A stretch of DNA of 64,000 bases from Mycobacterium sp. URHB0044 (GCF_000620625.1 NZ_JIAW01000001.1:682001-746000), one strand, 5' to 3'; counted from the stretch's first letter, positions 44,962 to 53,983 are shown. The notes: a model not told the origin generated them from the letters alone. Numbers and translations are program-made.

Positions 44962-46610
44962 CCGCAACCCTCGTCGCCAAGAACGTGGCAGGCGGGTTCG
45001 CCCACCGCACCCTCTTCGAGGGCGTCGACCTCACCGTGGCACCGGGCGACGTCATCGGCGTCGTCGGCGCCAACGGGGCAGGCAAGAGCACGCTGCTGCG
45101 CATCCTCGCCGGGAATCTCGCACCGCTCGAGGGAACGGTCAACGTCGCGCCTCCCGACGGGTTCATCGGTTGGCTGCCGCAGGAGCACGAGCGGGTGCCC
45201 GGGGAGACCGTCGCCGCATACATCGCGCGGCGGACGGGATGCACCGAGGCGACGAACGCCATGGAAGCAGCGGCCGCAGCGCTGTCCGATCCGGATCACA
45301 GCGCGGCCCAGGCCGACGCCTACTCCGCCGCGCTGGATCACTGGCTGGCGACCGGGGCGGCCGACCTCGACGAGCGATTGCCCGCGGTTCTGGCCGATCT
45401 CGGGCTCGACTCCGACGCGGTGCGGCCGGAGTCACCGATGACTGCGCTGTCGGGCGGGCAGGCGGCGCGGGTTGGGCTGGCGGCGCTGATGCTGTCGCGC
45501 TTCGACATCGTGCTGCTCGACGAGCCGACCAACGACCTCGACCTCGACGGCCTCGCCCGGCTGGAGGACTTCGTCGGAGAACTGCGCGGTGGCGTGGTGC
45601 TGGTGAGTCACGATCGGGAGTTCCTGTCCCGCACCGTCACCCGCGTCCTCGAGCTTGACTTGGCCCAGAACACGACCACGGTCTTCGGCGGCGGGTACGA
45701 AAGCTATCTGGAGGAGCGTGAGGTCGGCCGCCGACACAAACGCGAACAGTACGACGAGTTCGCCGAGAAGAAGGCCGACCTCGTGGCACGCGCACGCACC
45801 CAACGGGAATGGTCGAGCCAGGGTGTCCGCAACGCGATGCGCAAGGCCCCCGACAACGACAAGAATCGACGCCGGGCGGCCACCGAGTCCAGCGAGAAGC
45901 AGGCGCAGAAGGTCCGCCAGATGGAGAGCCGGATCGCGCGCCTGGAAGAGGTCGCCGAACCCCGCAAGGAATGGTCGCTCGAGTTCACCATCGGAGCGGC
46001 GCCGCGATCGAGCTCGGTCGTCGCGACACTCGTCGATGCCATTGTGCGCCAAGGTGATTTCGTGCTCGGCCCTGTCTCGCTACAAGTCGATGCCGGCGAG
46101 CGGATCGGCATCACCGGTCCCAACGGGGCGGGAAAGTCGACGCTGCTGCGGTTGCTCCTCGGCCGACAGCGGCCCGACGAAGGCCGTGCGAGTCTTGGCG
46201 CGAACGTCGACATCGGCGAAATCGACCAGGCGCGTGCCGATTTCACCGGTGACGAGCGGCTCGTCGATCGCTTCGAGCAGCGAGTCCCGACCTGGACGAC
46301 CGCCGACGTGCGGACTCTGCTCGCCAAGTTCGGCCTGCGCACCGACCACGTCGAACGGACGGTGGACGAGCTCTCGCCCGGTGAGCGGACCCGTGCCGGT
46401 CTTGCCCTGCTGCAGGCGCGGGGCACCAACGTGCTGGTGCTCGACGAGCCGACGAACCATCTCGACCTCCCCGCGATCGAACAGCTCGAGCAAGCGCTCG
46501 ACTCCTACGACGGCGCGTTGTTGCTGGTGACGCACGACCGTCGGATGCTGCAGAACGTGCGGCTGGACCGGTCGTGGCTCGTCGACGGTGGCCGCGTCGT
46601 GGAGTTGTAG
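44958..46610 (+). CDS. ABC-F family ATPase (translation factor or ribosome protection)
   Basis: A 550-aa protein with two ABC ATPase domains and no membrane segment. Walker A is GANGAGKST (37-45) and GPNGAGKST in the second half; signatures are LSGGQAARVG and LSPGERTRAG; Walker B are LLDEPTNDLD and LVLDEPTNHLD. The charged helical linker between them (EEREVGRRHKREQYDEFAEKKADLVARARTQ, about 255-330) is the P-site tRNA interaction motif of ABC-F. Such proteins free stalled ribosomes or protect them against antibiotics. Its place in an operon with two methyltransferases and a TetR suggests resistance, but that is an inference. Confidence 0.9.
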   Translation: MTATLVAKNVAGGFAHRTLFEGVDLTVAPGDVIGVVGANGAGKSTLLRILAGNLAPLEGTVNVAPPDGFIGWLPQEHERVPGETVAAYIARRTGCTEATNAMEAAAAALSDPDHSAAQADAYSAALDHWLATGAADLDERLPAVLADLGLDSDAVRPESPMTALSGGQAARVGLAALMLSRFDIVLLDEPTNDLDLDGLARLEDFVGELRGGVVLVSHDREFLSRTVTRVLELDLAQNTTTVFGGGYESYLEEREVGRRHKREQYDEFAEKKADLVARARTQREWSSQGVRNAMRKAPDNDKNRRRAATESSEKQAQKVRQMESRIARLEEVAEPRKEWSLEFTIGAAPRSSSVVATLVDAIVRQGDFVLGPVSLQVDAGERIGITGPNGAGKSTLLRLLLGRQRPDEGRASLGANVDIGEIDQARADFTGDERLVDRFEQRVPTWTTADVRTLLAKFGLRTDHVERTVDELSPGERTRAGLALLQARGTNVLVLDEPTNHLDLPAIEQLEQALDSYDGALLLVTHDRRMLQNVRLDRSWLVDGGRVVEL

Positions 46611-47461
46611 TGCGGACGCAGCGCCGCGGCAAGGATGCGGTCGAGGGCCCGGTCGGGGAGGAAGCGCACCACACGGATCAGGGCGGCTTCGCGGCCGACG
46701 GTGTAGCGGGTGCGCGGCTTGCGTGCCGTGATCGCGTCGGCGATCACCACGGCTGCGGCGTCGGCGGGCAGGCCTGACTTGGTCGACGTCGCGGCCTGCG
46801 TGTTGACGGCCTGCATCAGTCCGCCGTAGCGCCGACGTTGATCGGGCGTCATGGCCGGCACCAGGTCATTGGCTGCCGCGATCGCCCGCCCGAGCATTTC
46901 CGTGCGCACGGCGCCCGGTTCGACCACGACCACGTGGACGCCGAACGGCGCCAATTCACGTCGTAAGGAATCGCTGACTGCTTCGAGCGCGAATTTCGTT
47001 GCGGCATAAGGACCGTAGGTAGCCATGGCCACCTTGCCGCCCACCGAGCTGATGTTGATCACCCGACCCGAACTGTCGAGCAGGGCGGGCAGCAACGCCT
47101 GTGTCAGGGCGACGTGGCCGAAGAGGTTGACCTCGAACATGTGTCGCCACTCGTCGATCGCGAAGGCCTCGATCGGGACGTTGGCCTGAATGGCGGCGTT
47201 GTTCACCAGTGCCCGCACGGCCCTGCCCTGCGGATCGTCGTTCACCCGCCTGGCGAGCGCCAAGACGTGATCCGAGTTGGTGATGTCGATGATCACCGGC
47301 TCGATACCCGGGCCCCGGATGGCGTCGGCATCCTCGTCGCGCCGGACACCCGCGAGGACATGGAATCCCCGCCGGGCGAGTTCGCGGGCGGTGGCCGCGC
47401 CGATGCCGGTGGACGCGCCGGTGACGACGGCAAGCTCTCGATTGTCAGATGACGTTGTCAT
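46505..47461 (-). CDS. short-chain dehydrogenase with an extended antisense C-terminus
   Basis: A 318-aa SDR: MTTSSDNRELAVVTGASTGIG, NNAA, SSVGGKVA and the catalytic YAATK. ATG 47461 is used; TTG 47470 is possible. After about residue 280 the sequence turns into a Ser/Arg-rich tail (HYNSTTRPPSTSHDRSSR) that lies opposite the last 106 bp of the ABC-F gene. A normal SDR would end there, so the tail looks like read-through of a lost stop. Divergent from the TetR gene downstream, with palindromic sites between. Confidence 0.85.
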   Translation of the reverse strand: MTTSSDNRELAVVTGASTGIGAATARELARRGFHVLAGVRRDEDADAIRGPGIEPVIIDITNSDHVLALARRVNDDPQGRAVRALVNNAAIQANVPIEAFAIDEWRHMFEVNLFGHVALTQALLPALLDSSGRVINISSVGGKVAMATYGPYAATKFALEAVSDSLRRELAPFGVHVVVVEPGAVRTEMLGRAIAAANDLVPAMTPDQRRRYGGLMQAVNTQAATSTKSGLPADAAAVVIADAITARKPRTRYTVGREAALIRVVRFLPDRALDRILAAALRPHYNSTTRPPSTSHDRSSRTFCSIRRSCVTSNNAPS

Positions 47462-47501
47462 CTGAGCCAACGTACCCGCTCAGATGACGATGTCAACTAG
47501 A
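47445..47501. promoter_or_regulatory. duplicated TetR operator between SDR and TetR genes
   Basis: TCAGATGAC-GTT-GTCATCTGA (47445-47465) is a perfect inverted repeat with 9-bp arms, overlapping the SDR start. A second, less perfect copy begins TCAGATGACGATGTCA at 47480. The two are 35 bp apart. The neighbour TetR is the likely binder. Confidence 0.6.
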
Positions 47502-47511
47502 GTGGATGATC

Positions 47512-48111
47512 ATGAGTCGCGCCGAATCTGCCGCCGCCACCAGGCGCGCTTTGCTCGACGACGCCGCCGAACTTCTGGACGCGGGCGGTCCGGCCGCAGT
47601 GACGCTGCGCGAGGTGGGCGCACGGGCAGGCGTGACCCGTGGAGCGCCATACCGGCACTTCGCCGACAAGGAGAGCCTGCTGACCGCCGTCGCCGCGGAA
47701 GGCTGGGAGCGCCTCGGCGATGAGATGTGCACACTGCAATCTGACTCAAGACTTCGGCCCGCCGACAAGTTGCGAGCAGCGCTGGTCGCCGTCATCGCCC
47801 TAAGCCGCCGGCAGCCGCACCTCTACCAACTGATGTTCAGCACGCCGTCAGGAGATCCGGCGGCGGTGGTCCGGGCCGCACAGCGGATGTGCGACGAGTT
47901 CATCGTCATCGTCATCGAAGTGACCGGCGAACGCGACGCCGAGCGCACCGCGGCGACCCTCCTGACCGCCGCGCACGGAGCCGCCGGCCTGGAACTGAGT
48001 GGCCTTCTCCGCACGGAGAAATGGCACACCACCGCCGAGGAACTCATCGACGGAATCGCGGCGACGGTCACGCCGAGTCGTGCGCAATCTGCTCGGCCGT
48101 CGACTCCGTAG
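47512..48111 (+). CDS. TetR-family regulator
   Basis: A 199-aa TetR protein with the helix-turn-helix ATRRALLDDAAELLDAGGPAAVTLREVGARAGVTRGAPYRHFADKESLLTAVA (about 7-60). ATG 47512 is used; ATG 47506 is 2 codons upstream. It is divergent from the SDR, with perfect and imperfect palindromes between them (47445-47501). Its 3' end overlaps the FAD dehydrogenase gene by 44 bp (convergent). Confidence 0.88.
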   Translation: MSRAESAAATRRALLDDAAELLDAGGPAAVTLREVGARAGVTRGAPYRHFADKESLLTAVAAEGWERLGDEMCTLQSDSRLRPADKLRAALVAVIALSRRQPHLYQLMFSTPSGDPAAVVRAAQRMCDEFIVIVIEVTGERDAERTAATLLTAAHGAAGLELSGLLRTEKWHTTAEELIDGIAATVTPSRAQSARPSTP

Positions 48112-49795
48112 CGTGCTTCGCGGCGATGTAACCGAACGTCATCGCAGGCCCGATGTTGATGCCCCCGGCGGGGTAATGCCCGCCCATGACGCTGGCCTGA
48201 TCGGAACCGACGGCGTAGAGGCCCGGTACCGGATTGTCGGAGTCGTCGAGCACGCGGGCCGATGCGTCGGTGACCACGCCGGCGAACGTGCCGAAACTAC
48301 CGGGCACCACCTTGACGGCATAGAACGGCCCCTTTTCCAATGGCGCGAGCGACGGGTTGGGAAACGGGTTGTCTGGATCGCCAGAACCACGATTGAAAGG
48401 CGTTTCACCACGGTGGAATTCGGGATCCTCGCCGCGCCGCGCGTGATCGTTGAACGACGCAACCGTTGACTGCAGTTGGACGGGGTCGATTCCGCACTCG
48501 CGCGCCAGGTCCGCGATCGTGCGGCCTCGCTTGAGGTAGCCCGATCGAACGTAGGGCCACACCGGGATTGGGCGCGGCTTGGACATGCCCAGGGGGTACA
48601 ACCGCTGGAAGCGGTGGTCGCACACCAGCCAGGAACACACCTCTTCTCCGTGCGGCACTGCGCGGATCATCGCTGTGGTGTAGTCGTGGTAGCCGTCGGC
48701 CTCGTTCACGAAGCGTCGCCCCGAGGCCAATACGCCTATCACGCCGGGCTTTCCGCGATCGAGGATGTGGGGAAACACCCCGGTCCGACCATTGCGATAC
48801 GGAACCAGCGAGACCGGGCAGTAGGCGACCGGTGATGCGACGGTCGTGTCGAGGCGTCCTCCGGCCGATTCGGCGAGAGCGATGCCATCGCCGGCGGCGG
48901 TATCGGGTGCCAGGGTCCAGTGCTCGCGCCCGGTAGGGGTGCGGGGGAAGTGCGTCTTCCGCATCGCCACGTTGCTCGGGAAGCCGCCTGTCGCCAGGAC
49001 CACCCCCTGTGTCACGTGGACGGTGAGCGGCCCGGTTGGCCCGTCGAGGCGCGCTCCGACAACGCCCCGCGCGTCGTCGGTGATCAGCGCCCGTGCCGGC
49101 GACGACACTCGCACGTCGACTCCCAACTCGTGGGCCGATGTCATGAGCCGACCGATCAGCGCGGCGCCGTTGACGAGCTGCATGCCCCTGCGGGCGATCG
49201 CCATGTCGACGAGGTGGCGACTGACTCGGCGTGCGGCGTGGGCAAAGGCCTTGGGGGAGCGGGTGGCGTGCAGGAACGCCTGCAGGTCTGGGCCGGCCAT
49301 GATGCCCATGCCCAGAAATGAGGTTTCGTACAGCTGCCAGCGCATCATCCTTCTGACGGCAGCGGGGATCCCGTAGGCGTCGATCGGTTGTGGCGCCACG
49401 GAACGGTGTCCGGTTCCCGCGCCCGGTGTGCCGCCGTAGATGTCGGCAATGTTGGTTCCGGGCACGAACTGCAGCCGGGTGTTGTCGTGGAAGAACTCGA
49501 CCATTCGCGGTGCACTCCGGAGAAACGCGTCCACCTTGGCGGCGTCGAAGTTCGCCCCGAGGCGGTGCTCGAGATAAGTGCGTGGCAGATCGACGCTTTC
49601 ATACACGCCATCTGCGACAGCCAGTGGGTTGCCCGGCGCCCACATCCAGCCGCCGGACCATGCTGTCGCGCCGCCGCAGACGTCGGACTTCTCGGCTACG
49701 ACGACTTTCGCGCCCCGGTAGGCCGCGGTGACCGCTGCCGAGAGTCCGCCCGCACCCGCGCCGATGACGAGTAGGTCGCAAGAGATGTCGGTCAT
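48068..49795 (-). CDS. FAD-dependent dehydrogenase (KstD/fumarate-reductase flavoprotein family)
   Basis: A 575-aa flavoprotein. FAD motif IGAGAGGLSAAVTAAYRGAKVVVAEKSDVCGGATAWSGGWMWAPGN starts at residue 11. VVLATGGFPSN and the C-terminal PGLYAVGSDQASVMGGHYPAGGINIGPAMTFGYIAAKHA finish the family signature. It resembles 3-ketosteroid delta-1-dehydrogenases and related flavoenzymes that introduce or reduce a C=C bond. The ATG at 49795 overlaps the MFS stop (ATGA), so both are cotranscribed. Not a confirmed steroid enzyme: the rest of the cluster looks like sugar or shikimate-type catabolism. Confidence 0.88.
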   Translation of the reverse strand: MTDISCDLLVIGAGAGGLSAAVTAAYRGAKVVVAEKSDVCGGATAWSGGWMWAPGNPLAVADGVYESVDLPRTYLEHRLGANFDAAKVDAFLRSAPRMVEFFHDNTRLQFVPGTNIADIYGGTPGAGTGHRSVAPQPIDAYGIPAAVRRMMRWQLYETSFLGMGIMAGPDLQAFLHATRSPKAFAHAARRVSRHLVDMAIARRGMQLVNGAALIGRLMTSAHELGVDVRVSSPARALITDDARGVVGARLDGPTGPLTVHVTQGVVLATGGFPSNVAMRKTHFPRTPTGREHWTLAPDTAAGDGIALAESAGGRLDTTVASPVAYCPVSLVPYRNGRTGVFPHILDRGKPGVIGVLASGRRFVNEADGYHDYTTAMIRAVPHGEEVCSWLVCDHRFQRLYPLGMSKPRPIPVWPYVRSGYLKRGRTIADLARECGIDPVQLQSTVASFNDHARRGEDPEFHRGETPFNRGSGDPDNPFPNPSLAPLEKGPFYAVKVVPGSFGTFAGVVTDASARVLDDSDNPVPGLYAVGSDQASVMGGHYPAGGINIGPAMTFGYIAAKHATESTAEQIAHDSA

Positions 49796-51183
49796 CGTTT
49801 CGCCTGCCCGGTCCACCTGTACGACCACAGCGAGCTCAAGAGTGCAGTGATAGACGCAGCAGCGAGCAGAGCGGCCACCGGAAGCCAATTGCCACTCTCG
49901 TCCAGCAGCGCGGTAGCAATCAGCGGTACGAATCCGCCCACGGCCCCGGCCACCGCGTATCCGAAACCGGCTCCGCTATAACGAATTCGCGCATCGAACA
50001 TGTCGGTGAACCAGGTTTGCTGAACCGAGGTCGAAATGTTGTGTCCGAGATTGATGAGGATGAAGAAGCCGAGGACCATCATGGGAATCGATCCGGTCTC
50101 CAGTGCACGGAAGAAGGGGACACCCGCGGCTGCGGCACAGAGCGGTCCGACGACGTAGAACCAACGGGCCCCGACCCGATCGGCAAGAAATCCCCAGAAT
50201 GACGTGATCGGCACGGCCAGCACCAGGGCGACCATCGACGCCGTGAGCACACTGCTCGGCGGCGTGTCCGTGTAGTTCTTGACGTACACCAACGAGAACG
50301 TGAACCCGAGGTAGAAAGTGCTCTGGTCCACCAATCGCATGCCGATGATGGCGACGATCTGCTTGGGGCTGGTCCTCAGCGCTTCCAGTAGGGGAGCGGC
50401 TTGCTTCTTCTTCGTCTTCTCCAACTCTGCGAACACCTTGGATTCTGGAACTCCGCTGCGTATCCATAGGCCGACAAGCGCGAACAAGATGCTGATCAAG
50501 AACGGTAGTCGCCAACCCCAGGACTGGAATTGCTGTTCCGTGGTCAGGTTGGTGACGAGCGCAAATGCCATGGTGCCCAGGAGCAGTCCGAGAAAGGAAC
50601 CGATCTGGACACCGCTGGCGACGAAGTTGCGCTTGTTCTTGGGGGCGTTCTCGACTGCCATCAAGGCGGCGCCGCCCCATTCGCCACCCACCGCGATGCC
50701 CTGCACCGAGCGCAACAGAATCAGCAGGATCGGAGCTGCGATGCCAATCATGGCGTAGCTGGGCAACAAGCCGATCGCCGTACTGGCAAGGCCCATCAGC
50801 AAGATGGTGATTACCAGCATCTTTCGTCGTCCTACGCGGTCGCCGAAGTGACCAAAGATCGCTCCGCCGATCGGGCGGAAGACGAAGCCCACGGCGAATG
50901 AGCCAAGGGACGCCAGAGTGCCTACGGCCGGAGTCTCGTTGGGGAAGAACAACGGTCCAAATACCAGCGCTGCCGCAGTCCCGTACAGGAAGAAGTCATA
51001 CCAATCGACGATCGCACCGACCGTGCTGGCCATGGCTGCGCGTCGCGAACGTTGTCGGACGGGTGGGTCGGAAGCTCGATCGTGTACGCCATCCACGATG
51101 TGCCTCGGAATCGGTTCCGACGCTGGAGCATTCGAGGGCGTTATGGTGGGCTCTCTTTCGTCGAGTGGTGCTGTGGGCGTCAT
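49792..51183 (-). CDS. MHS-type MFS transporter
   Basis: A 463-aa MFS permease of the metabolite:H+ symporter family. It has 12 membrane segments, DWYDFFLYGTAAALVFGPLFFPNETPAVGTLASLGSFAVGFVFRPIGGAIFGHFGDRVGRRK, and GGEWGGAALMAVENAPKNKR, which are typical of shikimate, alpha-ketoglutarate and dicarboxylate symporters. An ATG at 51183 is used; GTG 51189 is just upstream. The downstream FAD dehydrogenase gene is coupled by overlap. Substrate is probably an organic acid. Confidence 0.9.
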   Translation of the reverse strand: MTPTAPLDEREPTITPSNAPASEPIPRHIVDGVHDRASDPPVRQRSRRAAMASTVGAIVDWYDFFLYGTAAALVFGPLFFPNETPAVGTLASLGSFAVGFVFRPIGGAIFGHFGDRVGRRKMLVITILLMGLASTAIGLLPSYAMIGIAAPILLILLRSVQGIAVGGEWGGAALMAVENAPKNKRNFVASGVQIGSFLGLLLGTMAFALVTNLTTEQQFQSWGWRLPFLISILFALVGLWIRSGVPESKVFAELEKTKKKQAAPLLEALRTSPKQIVAIIGMRLVDQSTFYLGFTFSLVYVKNYTDTPPSSVLTASMVALVLAVPITSFWGFLADRVGARWFYVVGPLCAAAAGVPFFRALETGSIPMMVLGFFILINLGHNISTSVQQTWFTDMFDARIRYSGAGFGYAVAGAVGGFVPLIATALLDESGNWLPVAALLAAASITALLSSLWSYRWTGQAKR

Positions 51184-51217
51184 AGCCACTTGCAGGGAGA
51201 GAATCGCGATGCAACAA

Positions 51218-51231
51218 TGACTACGTAGTCA
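51218..51231. promoter_or_regulatory. LacI-type operator in the divergent catabolic promoter
   Basis: TGACTACGTAGTCA is a perfect 14-bp palindrome centred on CG. It lies between the MFS start (51183) and the isomerase start (51305). The LacI gene at 52950 is in the rightward operon and is the probable regulator. Confidence 0.6.
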
Positions 51232-51304
51232 AACTGTGATCCACAGCATAAGTACGCCGGCGACGGTACGTCAACCCTCGCCTGTAACAGCGCAAAGGAC
51301 CTCC

Positions 51305-52159
51305 GTGACACGACCCATCGGACTAGCCCATCTATCCGCCCTGCACTTGTCTCCCCCTGAGTTGGTCGAAGTCGCGGCCAGCTGCGGGTACGCCTCGGTG
51401 GGTGTCCGCGTTCATCCCGCGACGCCCTCGGAGGCGCGGTATCCCATGACGGCGGGTTCACCGATGGCGGCGCAGACTGTTGCCCGGCTCGCAGACGTCG
51501 GTCTGGCTGTGTTCGACGTCGAAGTCTTCACCCTGGACGGCACACGCGGTCGCGAGCAATGGCTGCCGGTACTGGAGGCGGGGGCATTTCTGGGGGCAAG
51601 CGTGCTCAACGTGATCGGCGGCGATGAACAGCGAAATCGCTTGATCGACAACCTGAGTGGTCTAGTGCGTGATGCACGCGAGTTCGGGATCATGCCGTTG
51701 ATCGAGCCGATTTCGTACCAGAAGGTCGATACGTTCGCCGCCGCCGTCTCCGTCGCCGCACGCACCGGTTGCGGAATCATGCTCGACGTCTTGCACTTCG
51801 TTCGCGCAGGCGGAACCGCCAACGACTTAGAGGCCGCTCCTGAGGGAATGGTTCAGCTCATTCAACTTTGTGACGGGCCTGCCGAGGTTCCCCACCTGGC
51901 GGCGCCGGCGCGCATGCCGCTCGGGCAAGACACCGACGGATCTGCCCGTCAAATCGAGTCGCGGGCAAGACGTCTCGTCCCGGGTGCGGGTGACTTCCCG
52001 CTCGACGCGATCCTCGCGAAGTTGCCGGGGGTACCGATCAGCATCGAGGTGCCCGACGTCGTCTTCGTCGAAACCTTCGGCGTCGCACGCCACTTGGCGC
52101 GGCTCATGACATCGACTCGCAACCTGCTCGCCACCGAACGAAGGAATGTGCTGCAATGA
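51305..52159 (+). CDS. sugar isomerase/epimerase-like TIM-barrel protein
   Basis: A 284-aa AP-endonuclease-2-fold protein, a family that includes hydroxypyruvate isomerase, inosose dehydratase and 3-dehydroshikimate dehydratase. Likely metal ligands are Glu in LIEPISYQK, Asp and His in MLDVLHFVRAG, and Glu in SIEVPD. GTG at 51305 is chosen because AAAGGA lies 6 bp before it; GTG 51236 would add 23 residues that do not look like the fold. The stop overlaps the SDR start (ATGA). Confidence 0.83.
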   Translation: MTRPIGLAHLSALHLSPPELVEVAASCGYASVGVRVHPATPSEARYPMTAGSPMAAQTVARLADVGLAVFDVEVFTLDGTRGREQWLPVLEAGAFLGASVLNVIGGDEQRNRLIDNLSGLVRDAREFGIMPLIEPISYQKVDTFAAAVSVAARTGCGIMLDVLHFVRAGGTANDLEAAPEGMVQLIQLCDGPAEVPHLAAPARMPLGQDTDGSARQIESRARRLVPGAGDFPLDAILAKLPGVPISIEVPDVVFVETFGVARHLARLMTSTRNLLATERRNVLQ

Positions 52160-52923
52160 CCGTACTGGACGCCGCTACCGTCGCCGATTCGTCGATCTTC
52201 TACCCCGGCCGATTCGCGGGGCGGGTCATTCTCGTTACCGGCGCCGCCGGGGGCCTGGGATCGGTAACGGTCGAGCGGCTCATTCGTGAAGGTGCATCGG
52301 TTGTCGGCACCGATATCGTGGCTAACCAGAACAACGTTGGCGCATGCTTGTCTGCGCTAGACGTGACGGATCGCGCGGCGTGGGAGGAGACGGTGGCCCG
52401 AGTCCTGGCCACCCATGGTCGGATCGACGGCGCCTTGTTCGCCCACGGGATTCAAGGACCGGAGACGTCGATTCCATCCATGCCGGTCGACGGATGGTCG
52501 AAGACCATGAGCGTCAACCTCGACGGCTGTTTTCACGGACTCGCCGTATTGCTCCCGGTTTTGGTGTCTCAGGGGTACGGCAGGGTGGCGGTTCTCTCCT
52601 CGATTTCGGCGCGTGAGGGCAATCCGCATCAAGCCGCCTATTCCGCGTCGAAGGCCGCCGTGGTTTCTCTGGTCAAGACCGCCGCCAAGGAGGTGGCTCG
52701 AGACAACGTGACCGTCAACGCCATTGCGCCATCGATGATGCAAACTCCAATGCTGGCCGACCTCAGCCCGGAACGGAACGCGGCACTGCTATCCCGGGTT
52801 CCCATGGGACGCGTTGGCAGCACGGCCGAGTTCTCGGCTCTGGCGACTTGGTTGTTGTCCGTCGAGGCAAGCTACGTCACCGGTCAAACACTCGATCTGA
52901 GCGGAGGGCGCAACACCGCTTGA
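52156..52923 (+). CDS. short-chain dehydrogenase/reductase
   Basis: A 255-aa SDR with TGAAGGLG, SSISAREGN, the catalytic YSASK and the C-terminal YVTGQTLDLSGG. It starts in a 4-bp overlap with the isomerase and is followed 26 bp later by the LacI gene. It should oxidise or reduce a hydroxyl of the same metabolite handled by the isomerase. Substrate is unknown. Confidence 0.88.
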   Translation: MTVLDAATVADSSIFYPGRFAGRVILVTGAAGGLGSVTVERLIREGASVVGTDIVANQNNVGACLSALDVTDRAAWEETVARVLATHGRIDGALFAHGIQGPETSIPSMPVDGWSKTMSVNLDGCFHGLAVLLPVLVSQGYGRVAVLSSISAREGNPHQAAYSASKAAVVSLVKTAAKEVARDNVTVNAIAPSMMQTPMLADLSPERNAALLSRVPMGRVGSTAEFSALATWLLSVEASYVTGQTLDLSGGRNTA

Positions 52924-52949
52924 CGACGCGTCGCCGATAGGATGAGTAG

Positions 52950-53957
52950 GTGGTGACGAGCGTCGACCTTGCTGCCCACTTGGGTTTGAGCCAGTCGACG
53001 GTGTCGCGCGTGATGCGCGGCGACCCCGCCGTGACGGAGAAGACCACCAAACGAGTGCTCGCCGCCGCGCGAGAACTCGGGTACGTCCCGAACTCCGCAG
53101 CCCGCAGCTTGGTCACCAAGCGCGCACGGGCCATCGGGGTCGTCGTCGCAGACTTGAAGTCCCCGTTCTACCCAGCAGTGGTCGACGCCATCCAGCACCG
53201 GCTGAGCCAACAGGGCTACCGGATGGCGCTCATTCGGGATCCCGACATTCCCAAGGACGTCGACAGCGTCGACGTCCTCGACCCAGCGACAGTCGACGGA
53301 ATGATCTTCGTTTCGGCGCGACGGAAATCGCGCACGGTCCGCAAGGTGCTCGAACGGAACACGCCCGTCGTGCTGTTGAGTCGAAACGATCCAACGCTGA
53401 ATCTCGAGGCCGTGCTCTCCGATGACGACGGGGCCGGTGAATTGGTCATCGACCACTTGGCCGGGCTCGGCCACCGCGAGATCGCCATCCTGTCGGTCCC
53501 CCGCGACCGGACCAACGGTGCCGCACGCGAGGATGGTGCTCGTCGAGCACTCAAGCGTCGCGGTATCGCGTTGCCCAAGGACTATGTCCGGCGGGGCGAG
53601 ATAGACCACGAGCATGGGGTACAGATGGCCACCGAGTTGCTCTCGGTGGACCGCCCCCCGTCGGCCATCTTCTGTGTGACCGACGAACTGGCGTTCGCTG
53701 CCTTGGACGCGGCTGCGCGTCTCGGCGTGCGGGTACCCGAAGAGCTGTCCGTGGTCGGCTTCGACGATTCGCCACAGGCCGAGTGGGCCATGATCAACCT
53801 GACGACGGTCCATCAACCGATCGAGGACATGGCCGGCGAAGCGGTCCGGTTGTTGCTGGCCCGGCTGGATGACGACGTTCCCGAACAGCCGGGTGCGCGG
53901 GTCTTTCCCGTCACCCTGCACGTACGGGGCACCACCGGTCCGGCACCAACCAGGTAA
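52950..53957 (+). CDS. LacI-family regulator of the divergent catabolic cluster
   Basis: A 335-aa LacI regulator starting with the HTH VDLAAHLGLSQSTVSRVMRGDPAVTEKTTKRVLAAARELGYVPN, then the ligand domain (AIGVVVADLKSPFYPAVVDAIQHRL, EELSVVGFDDSPQAEWAMINLTTVHQP). GTG 52950 is used. It is the last gene of the rightward operon. Its operator is probably the palindrome at 51218-51231, so it would control both directions. The ligand may be the metabolite imported by the MHS transporter. Confidence 0.9.
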   Translation: MVTSVDLAAHLGLSQSTVSRVMRGDPAVTEKTTKRVLAAARELGYVPNSAARSLVTKRARAIGVVVADLKSPFYPAVVDAIQHRLSQQGYRMALIRDPDIPKDVDSVDVLDPATVDGMIFVSARRKSRTVRKVLERNTPVVLLSRNDPTLNLEAVLSDDDGAGELVIDHLAGLGHREIAILSVPRDRTNGAAREDGARRALKRRGIALPKDYVRRGEIDHEHGVQMATELLSVDRPPSAIFCVTDELAFAALDAAARLGVRVPEELSVVGFDDSPQAEWAMINLTTVHQPIEDMAGEAVRLLLARLDDDVPEQPGARVFPVTLHVRGTTGPAPTR

Positions 53958-53983
53958 CTCGCGGCGACGGTACCCTCGCGGTA

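Noticed and set aside
48068..49795. Calling the FAD enzyme 3-ketosteroid delta-1-dehydrogenase (kstD)
   Set aside because: Family motifs fit, but no other steroid-degradation genes are nearby and the transporter is of the MHS type, so a specific steroid name is not supported.
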